This document shows positions 34,452 to 46,889 of a DNA stretch of 64,000 nt, piece by piece. The translations under genes and the position numbers were made by a program. Source of the DNA: Neoceratodus forsteri (Eukaryota; Chordata; Ceratodontiformes; Ceratodontidae); the NCBI GenBank assembly GCA_016271365.2, contig CM057456.1, positions 660,699,501-660,763,500 on the forward strand, in the 5' to 3' direction. Under the pieces are notes generated by a model. It was not told where the DNA came from. It saw nothing but the letters and a program-made list of their open reading frames with translations, and did not search any database. The stretch's first letter is position 1. Every line of letters begins with the position of its first letter.

Positions 34452-35021
34452 ATTATTTTTTTTTTTATCACATCCCTATTTATGCGCCTCAGCAGTGCTA
34501 TCAGTGGGAGCATCCAACTGCCGGCCCCCACCGACCCAGAGAGCAGCAGACTCACTTGCATGTCGGGGGTCCGGTGCAGCCACCCCAACCCACCGGAGGG
34601 CCTCCCCAAGCCTCTCTGAGCCGGGCTGGACCAGATCCCCCAGCGTGATTCCACGACAGTCATCCGGGTCAGCGAGAGCGAGGCCATCAAGTTGCATGGT
34701 CATGCCTTGCCATTTTTCTTCAGTTGTCCCCTAGGATCCGGCAGTGCAATGACGTATAGTGCATTAGCTAACATGTTGCCATGCTCCTCCCCTAGTGCGC
34801 ACTGCAACTGTGCTTCCCCCGGTCGTCACCAAGGGCTGCTACAGCGTGACGTGACTCCCCTTGCCCACCCCAGAGGGAGGAGAGCAGTACTTGGACACTC
34901 AATCCACCCTCTCCCCTGATGACCCCCGGTGGCCCGAGTCCATTCCCCAACCCAGGTTGTCGGTGTGGCGTGAGGTGTGGCATCCTGTGCCTCAACCTTC
35001 AGTGCCACCGGACTGGCTCAA
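34452..35021 (-). mobile_element. GC-rich long SINE, copy 6, with imperfect 15-bp TSD
   Basis: caccccatgtaaatt (34437-34451) and caccccacataattt (35022-35036) agree at 12 of 15 positions. The T-run at about 34454-34467 is the A-tail in reverse. The head on the minus strand at the right end reads gccagtccggtggcactgaa with the B-box-like acaacctgggttggggaat. The body is GC-rich without coding similarity. Confidence 0.7.
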
Positions 35022-35984
35022 CACCCCACATAATTTAAGATTATCAGCTCTGAGTTGGAGTTGATTTGGGGAGGGGTGCAAGGCACAGAGAAAGCAGTGC
35101 TGGGGTCCCATGGGTGCAGTACAGCGGCAACATCATATTGCCACTGTAATGCTGTTCGCTGTTCAATCGGCATACCATGCACCAGGCTACCCCCATGTTT
35201 CACCAGGCCAGGCAACCTGCTTTTTTTTATAGAAACAGTCAGCATACCACAGGAATGAGTTACTTTAACATGGACAGAACATAGTTGAAACTCCTACACC
35301 ATTCAAAGTCTGTACCAAACAAACACTGGTATAACACTGCTCATTCAAACAAACATACATCTTTAAAGCTTTACATGAAATTCTTTGACATTTTATCTTT
35401 AAAAAAATGAAATTTCAAAGTTCAAGACCGTCTTCAAACTCACTACCTCCAACTTAAACGACAAAACTGACAAGGAGGACTCTCCAAAGGCATGCTGCCA
35501 GTCGCATACTGAAGCAAGGGTAACTTGCAAATCCAAAAGATCAACAGTAATTTGTAGAGACTTCTACTCCTTCGGATGCAAACCTCTGACCTTATAAAGC
35601 TATGCTGTGGAACCCATCAAATTCAGAAATCAGTTAGGCCGGCAATATCTGCGTTCTATCAGTGTGCAAAATATTTTATTCTGCTGATGAAATTCCAGTG
35701 GAAAGATCACGTACCAGGCATACATCTGCAGAATGTTCATTCAGAATTGGTAAAACTCCAACAAATTGTGAAATCGGCAAGTGGAATCTCAGAATTCCAT
35801 TAAATTCTGCTGGAGTGGGATTTAAAGAGCTAGTGGCTCCAAAACTGACAGACATTACTATAATACAAATTTTAAGAAGTAGTCAGTTGTAACCTTTTAT
35901 TTCTGAAGTATTTTTATGTTTCTTTTTGCTCATTAGAAAGTCTTCTATGTGATAATGTTGTGCTGGTTGTGTGGAACAGCCTTA

Positions 35985-36182
35985 GCCTGGCAGCTGATAT
36001 ATCTACCTCTATCCCCCATTGCATCATCAGCATTATGCGCTCACTGATAGTGACATCACAGGTAACTACCCTGGCATTACAGAGTGGCTGTTCCTAAGCA
36101 GCAGTGCTATCATAGTGAGGTCACAATGCTGATGATGTAGTTGGGGGGGGGGGGATAGAGACAGAAATTTTGGCTGCCAGGC
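35985..36182. repeat. Imperfect palindrome (MITE-like) with a G-run
   Basis: The left arm gcctggcagc and tctatcccccattgcatcat pair with the right arm atgatgtagttgggggg, gatagaga and gctgccaggc. The right arm has a run of 12 G where the left has 5 C, so the tract has expanded on one side. Confidence 0.65.
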
Positions 36183-38269
36183 AGAGTGCTGTCATGCACA
36201 TCACCCCTACTAACATGAGGTAAACAATCTTCTAATTAAACAAAGGGAAAATAAAACGTACCTCAAACATAAAGGTAATGGTTGACTGGTTTTGAAAACT
36301 AATATTAGTTTTAGACAGTACACTAGCTCCTTAAAGTTCACATAAATCTTGCTTTTCCTTTCTTACTGTTACTGGAAATATGGGCATATGTGTGGTCTCC
36401 TTAAACTCCCTGATGTACTGCTTCTTCGGTTTGCTCTGAAATGTAGAGCACAATGTATGGGAAGCTATACACAAGACTATGTCTGTATCGAGAGGTTTCT
36501 ATAGCAACTAAGAACCTCAGAAAGCGAAGCTTAAGAGGTTCCCTGGTTACCATAGAAAACCTGAGATGAAGACACAGGTTTGTCTATGTATGGATGCCCA
36601 GACATTATCTTTTCTAGTGTATGGGCATCCATGCCCATTTCAGGCACTCGGCTTCCATTCAGTGAACTGGTGGCTGAGTGGTAGGCACTTGAGGGTTGGT
36701 GAAGAGTTCAAATTACTGATTCAACACATGACCAGCAACTGCAGCTTTTTTCTGTAAGTTCAAATTAAAAAAAAAAGAAACAGCTTCCATCTTGATGGGC
36801 TGAAGGAAAGCAGCTATATGGTGACATTCAGAGTTGATGTTCTACAGTAATAACATCACTGCTGCAGCACATTTAAATTGGTGTCACTACTGTAGCACAA
36901 CAACCCTTTTCTAGGCATGGATTTCCATGCAGTGCAATGTTCCACCATACTCTGTATACAAAAGTGTGTAGGAGCAACCATACACAACATGCCTGTGACT
37001 GAATTGAGAGGTTGCCATGGAAACCTTGAGATTCAGACACATGCTTGTCAGTGTATTGTTGCTCATACACAGTCTTTTAGGAGTTTCGACACATTTCCAG
37101 TGACAACATTCAAAACAAGGGAAACCTGTTTTACAACTGCAAATATTGCCAACTTCTTGTTAGTTCAACAGTTTGCTTGAACAGGTTTCAGTGTCTGAGC
37201 TGTAGCGCTGAGAAAAAGTACTTCATTTAAACTGATCTTGACAGAATTCACATGCAGCTTGCATAGGTATTTTGATATTAAAGCAGTCCTACTTTGTGAG
37301 ATTGTCAAGTTCGTCCATAATATGTTAGTTGCTGGTTTTGTTCAGGCAGAAAAAAAAAACACTTTTTAGTGAACATGCTAATGACAGCAGCCATGGCTCG
37401 AACCCTGATTGCCAAGTGGCACTGTTCCAGTCTGTTGTGCTGCAGTAGTGGCGTCCTCACTGCTGCACAACAGCATTGTGGCATCACTACTGCAACACAA
37501 AAGGAAATTCTAGTAGCTGAATTCCTTTGGCAACAACGCTCAACCATACATTATAATCATTTTTTCCCCATTTTTGTGGCCCCTTGCTGATGTTCTTTCT
37601 CCACTTGAAATTCATGTTTTACTTCCTGATCAGTCTTAGAACATTGTAATACAGTATAATTTGAGTGGAAACCTGCACTGAAATCTTCACTTGGAACTGA
37701 TTGGCAATATTTAATATGATTAAAAATGAATATCAGACGGGAAAGCATTAACAAGAGACCATACAAATGAAAGAAAACAGGTTTCCATTAAAGTAAGCAG
37801 AAGAAACAGCAAAATTGGGAGATAAAGGAGGGCCACACACATGACCAAAGTTCCAGGTATTATGAAAAGGGGAAAACCAGGAAATGTGTTGCATGCTCTT
37901 ACTGACTAGACTCATCAGACCAGAATGTTGGCTAGTCCACCAGACTAGACACAAACATCATTTGCGCACTATGATTCAATAGATTTAGTTGTAGAGCATT
38001 CCCTCCCCCAAAGGTAGCATTTCTAAACATGTGTACCTTTCACAAAGTCTGTCTCTTGGGCATATGAGGAAGGATCAAGCTGATGTTACCAGGATTGGCA
38101 GATTCATGCAGTCTACAAACCCTGAAAACATCAACCTCATCTGTCCTGAGGTGTCCCAGTTACAAGTAAGCATAAAATGTACCATTGAACATTAACTATT
38201 GCATCACGTCAGCACACACATACTGAGCACTCAGTAATAGGAACCATTGTTTGTTATATTTTTACATAC
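36183..38269. other. Old, diverged internal duplications; no gene seen
   Basis: Segments near 36500-36650 and 36905-37080 share order and short matches (gagaggtttctatagcaact with gagaggttgccatggaaacc; gacacaggtttgtc with gacacatgcttgtc), suggesting an old duplicated repeat. A short inverted pair gttgtgctgcagtagtg / cactgctgcacaac lies at 37433-37470. No coding exon was recognised. Confidence 0.4.
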
Positions 38270-38375
38270 TTTAAAGAATTTGTAGTGTATGATACGTCCA
38301 CCATGTTCGACGCCTTGGTTTTGGAAAGGTGCCTTAAAATAAAGTTTTATTATTATTATTACTATTTTTTCTCCC
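38270..38375 (+). repeat. Repeat 3' end with (ATT)n tract
   Basis: ggaaaggtgccttaaaataaagttttattattattattac in pieces is typical of an old LINE or SINE 3' end terminating in a trinucleotide tract. It lies 50 bp before exon D. Confidence 0.5.
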
Positions 38376-38424
38376 TTGTAATAAAATCCCTTCATGTGAG
38401 TAATACTTTTTTTTTCATTTTAAG

Positions 38425-38589
38425 TTGAAAGGTGTTCTCACCTCCTTCGCACAAGAAGCCAAAAAGTCTTCTCGTAGTAGGCACTTGGTGACTTTCACAG
38501 ACATCTTTGACTATGTTCAGGAGAAAATCTTTTCCTTCATTGGACGGCAAAGACAGAAATCAACAGAAAATAATACAACACGAGGCACC
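38425..38589 (+). CDS. PKD1L1: PKD1L1-like polycystin, exon D (cytoplasmic tail)
   Basis: A 165-bp exon of 55 codons, phase 0, with acceptor tttttttcattttaag and donor ACC|gtaagt. It encodes a basic, soluble segment starting LKGVLTSFAQEAKKSSRSRH and continuing LVTFTDIFDYVQEKIFSFIG. It lies directly after the last membrane helix, so it is the proximal cytoplasmic tail. A Tx1/L1-like LINE begins only about 33 bp beyond the donor site. Confidence 0.75.
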
Positions 38590-39094
38590 GTAAGTAAAGT
38601 TTAGCACACAACCTAATTCTTGTTTTTTTTTTAAACATAGTTTATTGAATTTTCCAAAGTCAGACAAAACATCATAACAGTTGTCGACTAGAGTATTCAA
38701 AGGTGTACAATAAAATGTATCATGAATGGCAATAAAAATCTACTCTGCAGCACAGGCATGGTAACCTGATGTAATTGAACATTAAGGAATAAACAAGAGA
38801 ATAGAAAAAGAAAACTGATAAATTGAGGAGTTAAAAATAACTAATAACATGGTTGTACTAGACTTTTCACTACATTCTCTAATACATTGGTTTCTATAGT
38901 AATTAAGTTTAAGTTTGGTTTATATACAGCCGGCTGGATCCTCTATGCAGAGTCCCCCTCCTCTAAATTATTCTGGTCTATAGATTGGCTTTGTCTGCTA
39001 ACCAGGAATTCCTCCAGAAGCAGCCATCTTTTATCATATTCTACTAGCCTACCACAGGATTTAAATATTAGTCTTTCCATTAATGTGCAACCTT

Positions 39095-39616
39095 TTTTTC
39101 CCCCAGAATGGCTCCCTTTTCAGCAAGACCTCACCTGGACCCTGTCAACATTCCCAGGGGATAACCTTCCCCAATGTTCCTCCCTGCCTTACCCCCCACG
39201 GCAGGGCCTCCAGGACCTCTCCTCTTACCCCATTGGATGCCACATCCAGTTTCTGACATGACGTCATAGGTCAGTTGCGCAGCATCAGGGTGAGGCGGGC
39301 AGCCCTGTGCTTGTCTAACATTTGTTTCATTATTTTCCTAGGAGAAGTGTGACATGCAACAATGCCGAGGCATAAGAATGCGATGTGTCTGGCACACCTG
39401 TCAACTGCCGCAAACTCTCTCTGTCAGACCACAGCCTCCACTAGGGGTCATGCAGGCACCGGAAGCTCCCCCCCTCCCGGAGTAGGAGAGCAGTCTGTGG
39501 GATGCTTGCACCTCCTCCCCCTGGCCAGCCCTCCAATGCCCGGGATTGTTTCCCGAACCTGGGTCGCTGGCATTGCAGGCAGTAGTGCTAATGCTGCGCT
39601 GGTGGGCCAGCTATTT
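39095..39616 (-). mobile_element. GC-rich long SINE, copy 7, nested in the Tx1-like LINE
   Basis: The head on the minus strand at the right end is ctggcccaccagcgcagcat with the B-box-like gacccaggttcgggaaacaa. The left end is a T-run at 39092-39100 (A-tail). A possible imperfect TSD is ttaatgtgcaa before and ttaagtacaa after. Because it lies within the LINE, it inserted later. Confidence 0.65.
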
Positions 39617-41071
39617 AAGTACAATCTGACAGTTGCTGTAGTCGAATTTTCTGAGAGGAGCCTCCTCAGTTTTCCATAGGGTGAGTATGCCAAGCTTGGC
39701 ACAAACAGTTGCAGTGTGCACACATTTTCGTTGCCCCTCATTCAGAGCCTCTAATTTTCTAGGTCTCCCAGTAAAACCATATTAGCCTCCAGTTTCACTG
39801 GTATTGAAAGCACCTCTGATAATATATTTTATATCTTCTGCCAATATGGCTGCAGCTTTAGGCATGAAAGCATCGTATAAAAGAGACTGCACTCTTCAGT
39901 TTTACATCTGAGGCATAGCCCATCATATATAGGGGACAGGTTTTTAAGTGTGCTGGGGTGTAGCATGCCTGGTAGAGCATTAGGAACTGAATCATTTTAA
40001 ATTTGCTCTGTATATGAATTCTCCAACTATCTTCTAATATATTGTCCTGTTCCTCCTCCTGTATTTCTATCCCCAACCAGTCCTGCCATTTTGTCCTGGT
40101 ATCCACTCCTTGAAAAGGAGTGCTGTTCAAAAAATGCTTACACAGATTAACTGCCAGACCTTTGGTTTCATGTGCTCCATTTAGAGTTTATGCCACCCTG
40201 TTTGGCTTTTGAAGTTCTAGGGAGTGGCCCAAGGTGGAGCTCAAGAAATGTCTGAGCTGGATATATTTAAAGTAATGCACTGGGGAAAGGACAAGCCTGT
40301 CTTTTAGTGCTTGGAAGGACAACAGGGTACCATTTTCATACAGATGTTCCAAAACCTCTATCCCCTTCTGTTCCCATAGTTGAAACCCCTGATATTAACA
40401 AGAAGTCTGGGAGAAGGTAATTATGTTCCACAGTGGTGTTAAAGTTGTAAACTGTGAGAGGCTGTTCATAACTTTGTGAATCGCATGCCATAGTTTCAGC
40501 AGATGTATTAGTATACTGTTGCCCATAGGCACTCTGATATTAGAAATACTACAGCTGTGCAAGAGATATCAGTCAAGCTCTGTCTTTGTGGCCACTTTTT
40601 CAACATAATGTCCTTTGCATCACATTTCGTGCCATGCCAGCCTTCCACTCCTGTCAGTTGAGCTGCCTAGTAGTATTTTATGAAGTTTGGGATGCCCCCG
40701 GAGGCATAGTCAGTTGATTGAATTTTATCCTGGGAGGTTTTTTTGCACCTATATCCAATCTAAGCAACTTGAATTCAGTTAGAAAAAGGTTTTGGGAATG
40801 GGAATAGGCAGCACCTGGAACAGAAACAGAAAACATGACAAGACTGTCATTTTAAGAACATTGACATGCCCTAAGACAGACAGAAGCAGCATTTTCTATT
40901 TTGTGAACAGCTCTTTTGTATTTTGCAACAGTGGTGAGACATTAGCCTCAAAATGCACTCTAACAGAGTGACATTGACTCCAGAATATCTAAACCCACTT
41001 CTGGACCATTGGAAGGGAAGGGTCTGGCTCAACACCTGATGTTTACATTTACATAAAGGCTAACAGTTGAT

Positions 41072-41725
41072 TTAATCAGATTTTTTTGTGCAACTTGCTT
41101 GGGTCCCAAAGCCTTCTTTTTTTTCCAGGGCCGGTAGGGATATTTCAGGGTGTGTGACGGTGACCAGTAAATCATTAGCATAAAGAGCAACAGAGGCTGT
41201 AGTACTACTACCATAATCAGCAGCAGATATTTGAGGATGACCACTCAGTGCAATTGCCAGAGGTTCTAAAGCTATAACAAAAATAAGTGGTAATAGGTGG
41301 TAGCCCTGCTGTGTTCCTCTCCACACAGGCATCTGACCAGATACCCTATTGGTCTGCAGTGCAGCACTGAGGTTCAAATACATAGCCTGCTCCAAACCCA
41401 TGAACTTATCACCAAAATCTATATGCTGCATTGCCTTCCAGAGGTAGACCCACTCGATCCAATCAAATGCGTTTTCAGCTTCGAGTGAGACCACCAACAG
41501 GCAATTAGATGTGTCCAATTGACTCCTCAACAGGATGCAGAGATTGATGTGTGTCACTCTCCCTCTCAGAAATCCTGCCTTGCCTGAGGCAGTTCCCTGC
41601 ATTAACACCTTATCTAGCTGTGCTGCCAGGACCTTTGCATATATCTTGAAGTCTCCATTTAGCAGAGAAATGGGCCTGTATGAGGCCACTTGGTCCCTTG
41701 GTTTGCTTGGCTTCCGCAGCACCAT
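41072..41725 (-). pseudogene. Tx1/L1-like RT fragment
   Basis: A 217-codon open piece covers RT fingers and palm: YRPISLLN, then a template-grip region with GFLRGR, motif A as VSLEAENAFDWI, the GTQQGYHLLPL motif B and the catalytic box as YANDL. The aspartate-to-asparagine change in the catalytic pair should abolish polymerase activity. Flanking frames carry the rest with stops. Confidence 0.8.
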
Positions 41726-43715
41726 GATGCAGGACTTCCTTAAATGAAATACACAGTTTTTTTCTCTAAAAATTCCTCAAAAGGCATAATATAGTAGTCC
41801 CATCAAAGTAGCCACTAGTTTTTTTGTAAAGGTCCAAGAGATAAACCATCAGGCCCCGAGGCTTTTGCAGTTGTCAAGGAGCCCGCAGCTACTAGTAGTT
41901 CTTGTTTAGTAAGGAGTAGTTCCAGAGATTCTGTCACCTCTTTAGCAATTGAGGGAGAGTTTCATAAAATTATTTGTCTCAGGTTGTGTCCTAGATATTG
42001 GATTATCCTTCCCTGCTATGTAAAGGTTAGTATAGTATTCTACAAGTTTATCATTTATGTATTTTTGCTTACTAAATAGTATGCCAGACTGACATCATGC
42101 CAGAGATGTGTCTCACAGCTTCCTCTCTTTTAAGTTGAAGGGGCACTAATTTCACACATCTGTTTCCAGGCTCATTGTAATGATATTTCTGGAAAGTTAA
42201 AGCTCTTTCAACTTGACGGAAGGCGATCTCATTATACTCCATTGCCAATTCAATGAGTTTATACTATGTTTTTCGGATAAAATGCCTGTTCTGTTCAGTT
42301 TCCAATCTCGGAATGCCTTATTTTTTTCACTTGTTTTAGCTTTGCTTACCTGTCCTTTTTAAGTTTGGCAGCCTATGCTATTGCCTGTCCCCTCACATAA
42401 GCCTTTAATGTGTCCCAGACTATTCTCATTTCTGAGACTGATCCCATTTTTTTTATTTCCTTCCTCAGTTGTTCAAGAAATTCCTGCCTAGTCAGGAGAT
42501 GTGGGTCAAGTCTCCACACTTTAATTACCCTCACTCATCTCTCCACTGGCCTGCCACACCAACTTCAGAGGAGTGTGGTCAGACAGCAGTTTAGATAAAT
42601 ACAGTCAGGTGGTCACAGTACTCACCAGGCTATAGGAGACATATAAATAGTTTATGTGGGTGCGGGGTTGACAGACTAGAAAGAAGAAGGAAAAATCTTT
42701 TACCATGGGATGGAGGGCCCACCAGATTTCACAGAACCACAAATCATCCACCTGCTGTTTAAGTACTTGCACTGCCTCATACAATTGGTATTGGGGAGTT
42801 TAGGAGCAATCCATTACTGCATCCAGAACCATACTGAACACCCCTCTCCATATTATCCCCCCCCCCCCTTGTTTGGCATAGTTTCAACTTGATGTCTTGA
42901 CAGAATTTGGAATCATCAAGGTTTGGTGCATAGATACTGTATCGAGAGGGACCACCGGGTTATTAAATAGCAGTTCTTGTTCCAAGAACCACCTTCCCAC
43001 ATTGTCTGTTTCACACTTGGTGACTTGAAAGGGCAAGTTTTATGTAGTAGGATGGCAACCCCTCTAGCATGTGATGTATAGAATGAATGAATGAAAGGAC
43101 TGACCTACCCCTCGTTTTAGAAGTTCACCATCATTAAGATGTGCTTCTTGGAAGTATGTGATTTCAATGTGCTCTTTTTTAAGGTAGTTTAAAGGGGAAC
43201 AGTTAGCACAAAGGGCCGCACAACCAAGTGTGGGGCTGGTCCCAGTGAGCACTTTGTGTGTGCGAAATCATCTTGTTTTACTTACTGCTTACTGCAGTAC
43301 AGTGGATAGTATTGGACTAATTTTGCTTACTTCTAGGCTGACATCTTATGTACCTACAAATCCCAGAACCCCTGCAGCTGACATCAAAGATGGACTGCAG
43401 CATTCAATACCCTGCAGTGAATGTTAGAGTTTAAGTTCTGATCTTCTGGAAAACATCTGATTAGAGATTATACAAGCTTTAACATGTACTAATGGGTAGT
43501 TCAGTTCAAAATGACCTCATTCATTTACAGTAGATGTGCAAAGGAGAACCACTGATGTGACACTGTATAAACAAAGTGCCCCCAACCTGCAGGAGGCCAT
43601 GCATCGCTGAGTCAGGGACTCTGCTGAACATGTCCCCCAGTCCTGCGGTGGAAGGTGATCATGGAGCACTGCCAGTGATGGACAACCACACAACCACACG
43701 CATGTACATGCATGC

Positions 43716-43764
43716 ACACACACACACACACACACGCGAGCGCGCCGCGCGCACACACACACAC
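43716..43764 (+). repeat. (AC)n microsatellite with a GC-alternating centre
   Basis: Two (ac)n runs (about 43716-43735 and 43751-43764) flank gcgagcgcgccgcgcg. The alternating purine-pyrimidine tract could adopt Z-DNA; that is an inference from composition. Confidence 0.85.
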
Positions 43765-44269
43765 CTGTTGGGGAACAATGTGATCCTCCAGTCTGGTGCT
43801 GTCACTTGGAATGGAGGAAGGAGTGGAAGGAGCTGTAAACCTAGCCACCACAATCTTTTTTTTAACTGTCTTGTTCCTACAAGGTACCACAGGACTACCT
43901 ACAACCCTGCTATTTATAACCACCTAGTAAATAGGAGTGAATATGAACACTGGCAGCTTCAGTTTGACATGGATTGGGACCCTTGCCATTAGTTTGGCTT
44001 TGGACACTTCGGCCAGGATATTCAATGGTCCTGGTTTGGGCCTGCTAAATGTTTGCTCCAGAAGCCATATTCGTACCGTAAGATGCAAATTACCCCACAG
44101 CACTAGCAAGGTGCTATGTGGTCATTTGCATCTCATTAGGGTCTCATTACAGGCCTAGAGCAGACAGGGGGCTGCTGACTATTTACAAGCTGTGAGAACC
44201 TCAGTATGTCATTCCTGGTACAATGTTTCCAATCAATAAACACATAAATCAGTACCACTGCAGTGGCCA

Positions 44270-44870
44270 GCTCTGGTGTCCAGTGGTCCCCCCTGCCCCC
44301 GATCACCCCACTGGTGATGTAATGATTAATCCCTGGCATCCTGTGGTGCCCCACCCCCCAATCACCCTGCAGGTAATGTAAAGATTAATCCCTGGGGTCC
44401 ATTGACCCCTCTGCACCTGATCACCTTGTCAGTACTATAATGATTAATCCCTGGTATCCAGTGGTCCTATTGCTCCCCGATCACCCCCAATGTAATGATC
44501 AACCTCTGGTGTCCAGTGGTCCTACCACCCCCTGATAACCTGACTTGTAGTGTAATAATTAATCTCTGGTGTCTAGTGGTCCTACCACCCCCTGATAATC
44601 TGACTTGTAATGTAATAATTAATCTCTGGTGTCTAGTGGTTCTACCACCCCCTGATAACCTGACTTGTAATGTAATAATTAATCTCTGGTGTCTAGTGGT
44701 CCTACCACCCTCTGATAACCCAACTTGTAATGTAATAATTAATGTCTAGTGGTCCTACCACCCCCTGATAACCCGACTTGTAATGTAATAATTAATCTCT
44801 GGTATCCAGTGGCTCCCCTGCACCTGATCACCCCTCTGATACAGTAAAAATTAATCCCTGGTGTCCTGTG
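44270..44870 (+). repeat. Minisatellite with a unit of about 60 bp, roughly ten copies
   Basis: Units read gtgtctagtggtcctaccac, then cccctgataacc, then tgacttgtaatgtaataatt. The central four units (about 44495-44750) are nearly identical, and the outer units are diverged. Since 60 is a multiple of three and the unit lacks a stop in one frame, an 84-codon repetitive frame (44495-44749) appears; I do not regard it as a gene. The family is the same as that at 12900-13330, in reverse. Confidence 0.85.
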
Positions 44871-46099
44871 GTTGCCTAAAGGATACTTACAGCCTCTCTA
44901 AACCTACCAACATGCTGGTGCACCTACATACAAGGCACTAGCAGATGTTTTCACAGGCCCACCTGCATATTTTAGGGCCATTCACAAACGGGTTAGCAAC
45001 TCACTAACCATGCCATCCGGTATTGCAGTTTACAATCCTTCCTTGCTATGAGGGCACAAAGTGGTGTTAGTGAACCGCTGACATGATTTGCAATCACTAC
45101 TGCCCTTTGAATATCCTGGTCTCAGTGTCCTTGGTATGGCGTCTAGCAAACTAAAAATGGCCCCTCACCCACTCCAGTCAGTCCCAACCACTTCCATCCT
45201 CCGTTGTTCCTCCAGTCAATTTAAAATAAAAACTAAGCCTCTGGCACAGTGCCAGGAGCTGGAAATTTGTTTTCATAAAATAAAATGCCTGGGATGGGGG
45301 CAGGAGGGTGTACAGTGACCGGGATGGGGAAATAACTGACCCCTGGACTAGCCCTGACCACCTGCGAAGGACTAGAGTCTATTGTTTGTAAATATTTAGC
45401 TCAAAGTCAATGTGCTCTGAAGTGGCGCAAAAACTCTGATTGGGCAAGTCAGAAGCAAAAGTGCTGGATTTCAGCATATTTACTGAATACTAAGTTGGCA
45501 TCAGCTCATCCTTGCCAGCTAGTGTACAGTAGCTCTGCCAAACAAAACAGTTGCTCAGGGAATGGCCACGGTGCACACAATAACAGCAGCAGCAGTAGAA
45601 AACACAAACGGGAACGAGTGTGTGGTTAGCTAAAATAGATAATAACAGTCTCCTGCAGATACAAAAGTTTATTAAATAAATTTACAACAGATACTGGTAC
45701 GAGACCCCCAGAAACCCAGTGTTTCATGCTAGTCTTCAGGTGCTTTTACAAGGCAATGAAAGGCGGTGAAAGGTGGAGTCGAGACTACATTTTTAAACAT
45801 AAGAGAAAACGTATCTTTTTTTAATTTAGTTTCATTGTTCAACAGTTTGCCTATTTTGTAAACATAATAAGACACGCTAGAATGTAAGTTATGTGATAAC
45901 TGAACTTCCATGTGGTTGAATAAACAAGATGTTTACAGTGCAAGGGAGTGTGCAGTTCTTACATAACATCTCATATCGTGTCATGTTTCATTGCTTACAT
46001 ATAGGATAGTCTAGTGATGATTTTACAGAAGTCCATTGTATACTGGCAAGGTATCTGGAGACTTGAGGAGGGTCAGTCTCCCCTCAATGGTGCTTGTCT
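44871..46099. other. No gene recognised
   Basis: Contains a possible retroelement 3' end in reverse around 45640-45800 (acaaaagtttattaaataaa). No coding exon was seen. Confidence 0.3.
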
Positions 46100-46640
46100 T
46101 CCTTTTTTTTTTAAATTTAGTATACTTTTTCCTGCCGTCGTCCGCTCAGTGACTCAGCCCAGTCATGGACCTCCACTTCCACTCCCATTCCCATACTGAC
46201 CGTGCCTTGTCGATACCCCCTGGCTTACCCCCCAGGGCGGGGTCACAGCACCAGCCCTAGAGTGCCGCAACGATGGGATAGGTTGACAGGCTGGCCTGGA
46301 AGCTTACTGAAGCTGAGGGTGGGCTTCATTCAGGGCGGCCAGCAGAATTTTGTTCCCCAGTGTGTGGGGGCGGGGATGTGCAATGACGACCAGCATCTGC
46401 CCGGCCCCCCCCCCGAGCTATTGGAGTCAGCGTGCTCAGTACACCCAGCCTCTGCTAGGGGACCGTGTTGTGCCGAACACTCTACCCCCTCCCCCCCGGA
46501 GAAGGAAGCAGTCCTCGGATGCTCAATCCTTCTCCCCCAGCCGGCCCTCAGATGTCCCAGGTCCTTTCCTGAACCCGGATTGCCAGTGTCGCAGGTAGGC
46601 AACCTGTCCCTGTGCCAGTGGGACAGCTATATTTTGTTTT
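46100..46640 (-). mobile_element. GC-rich long SINE, copy 8
   Basis: The left end is a T-run at about 46103-46112 (A-tail). The right end on the minus strand is the head gctgtcccactggcacaggg with the B-box-like aatccgggttcaggaaagga. No clean target-site duplication was found, so the exact ends are approximate. Confidence 0.65.
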
Positions 46641-46889
46641 TCATTAGTGTCCATAAATTAATGTAGCTGGCCCTTTTCAGTGGTCCCTATATCTTTCTGA
46701 GGAAGCAGCACTTGTTCTTTCCCTGGAAACATCATGAGAAAGGGTAGAGCTAGCATCTCCACTTTTATATTGTGTCCACTGTGTGGGTAGATGCCAGAGG
46801 GGATGGAACCTTTTTGGTGATAAGGAATTCTTGTTCTCAAGCTAAGTATCCCCCTCACCTTGACTCCTCCTTGAACTCTCACACTAGGT

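Larger units (their letters stand above)
38622..43230 (-). mobile_element. Tx1/L1-clade LINE, decayed, with nested SINE
   Basis: Read on the minus strand, the endonuclease starts near 43190 with EITYFQEAHLNDGELL. The RT region is at 41725-41072, and the element ends in a T-run (A-tail) near 38622-38633. RT motifs are of L1/Tx1 type, not CR1 type: SYRPISLLNGDFKIYAKVLA, VSLEAENAFDWIEW (motif A) and VWRGTQQGYHLLPLIFVIAL (motif B). The active-site box reads YANDL instead of YADDL, so it is inactive. A GC-rich SINE lies within its 3' part at about 39095-39616. The element occupies the donor side of the intron after exon D. Confidence 0.8.

Noticed and set aside
43517..43923. Cys/Val repeat frames.
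   Set aside because: Produced by the (AC)n microsatellite and its GC-alternating centre.
44495..44749. An 84-codon frame of repeated LWCLVVLPPPDNLTCNVI-like units.
   Set aside because: It arises because the minisatellite unit is a multiple of three with no stop in one frame. No start context, splice sites or homology.
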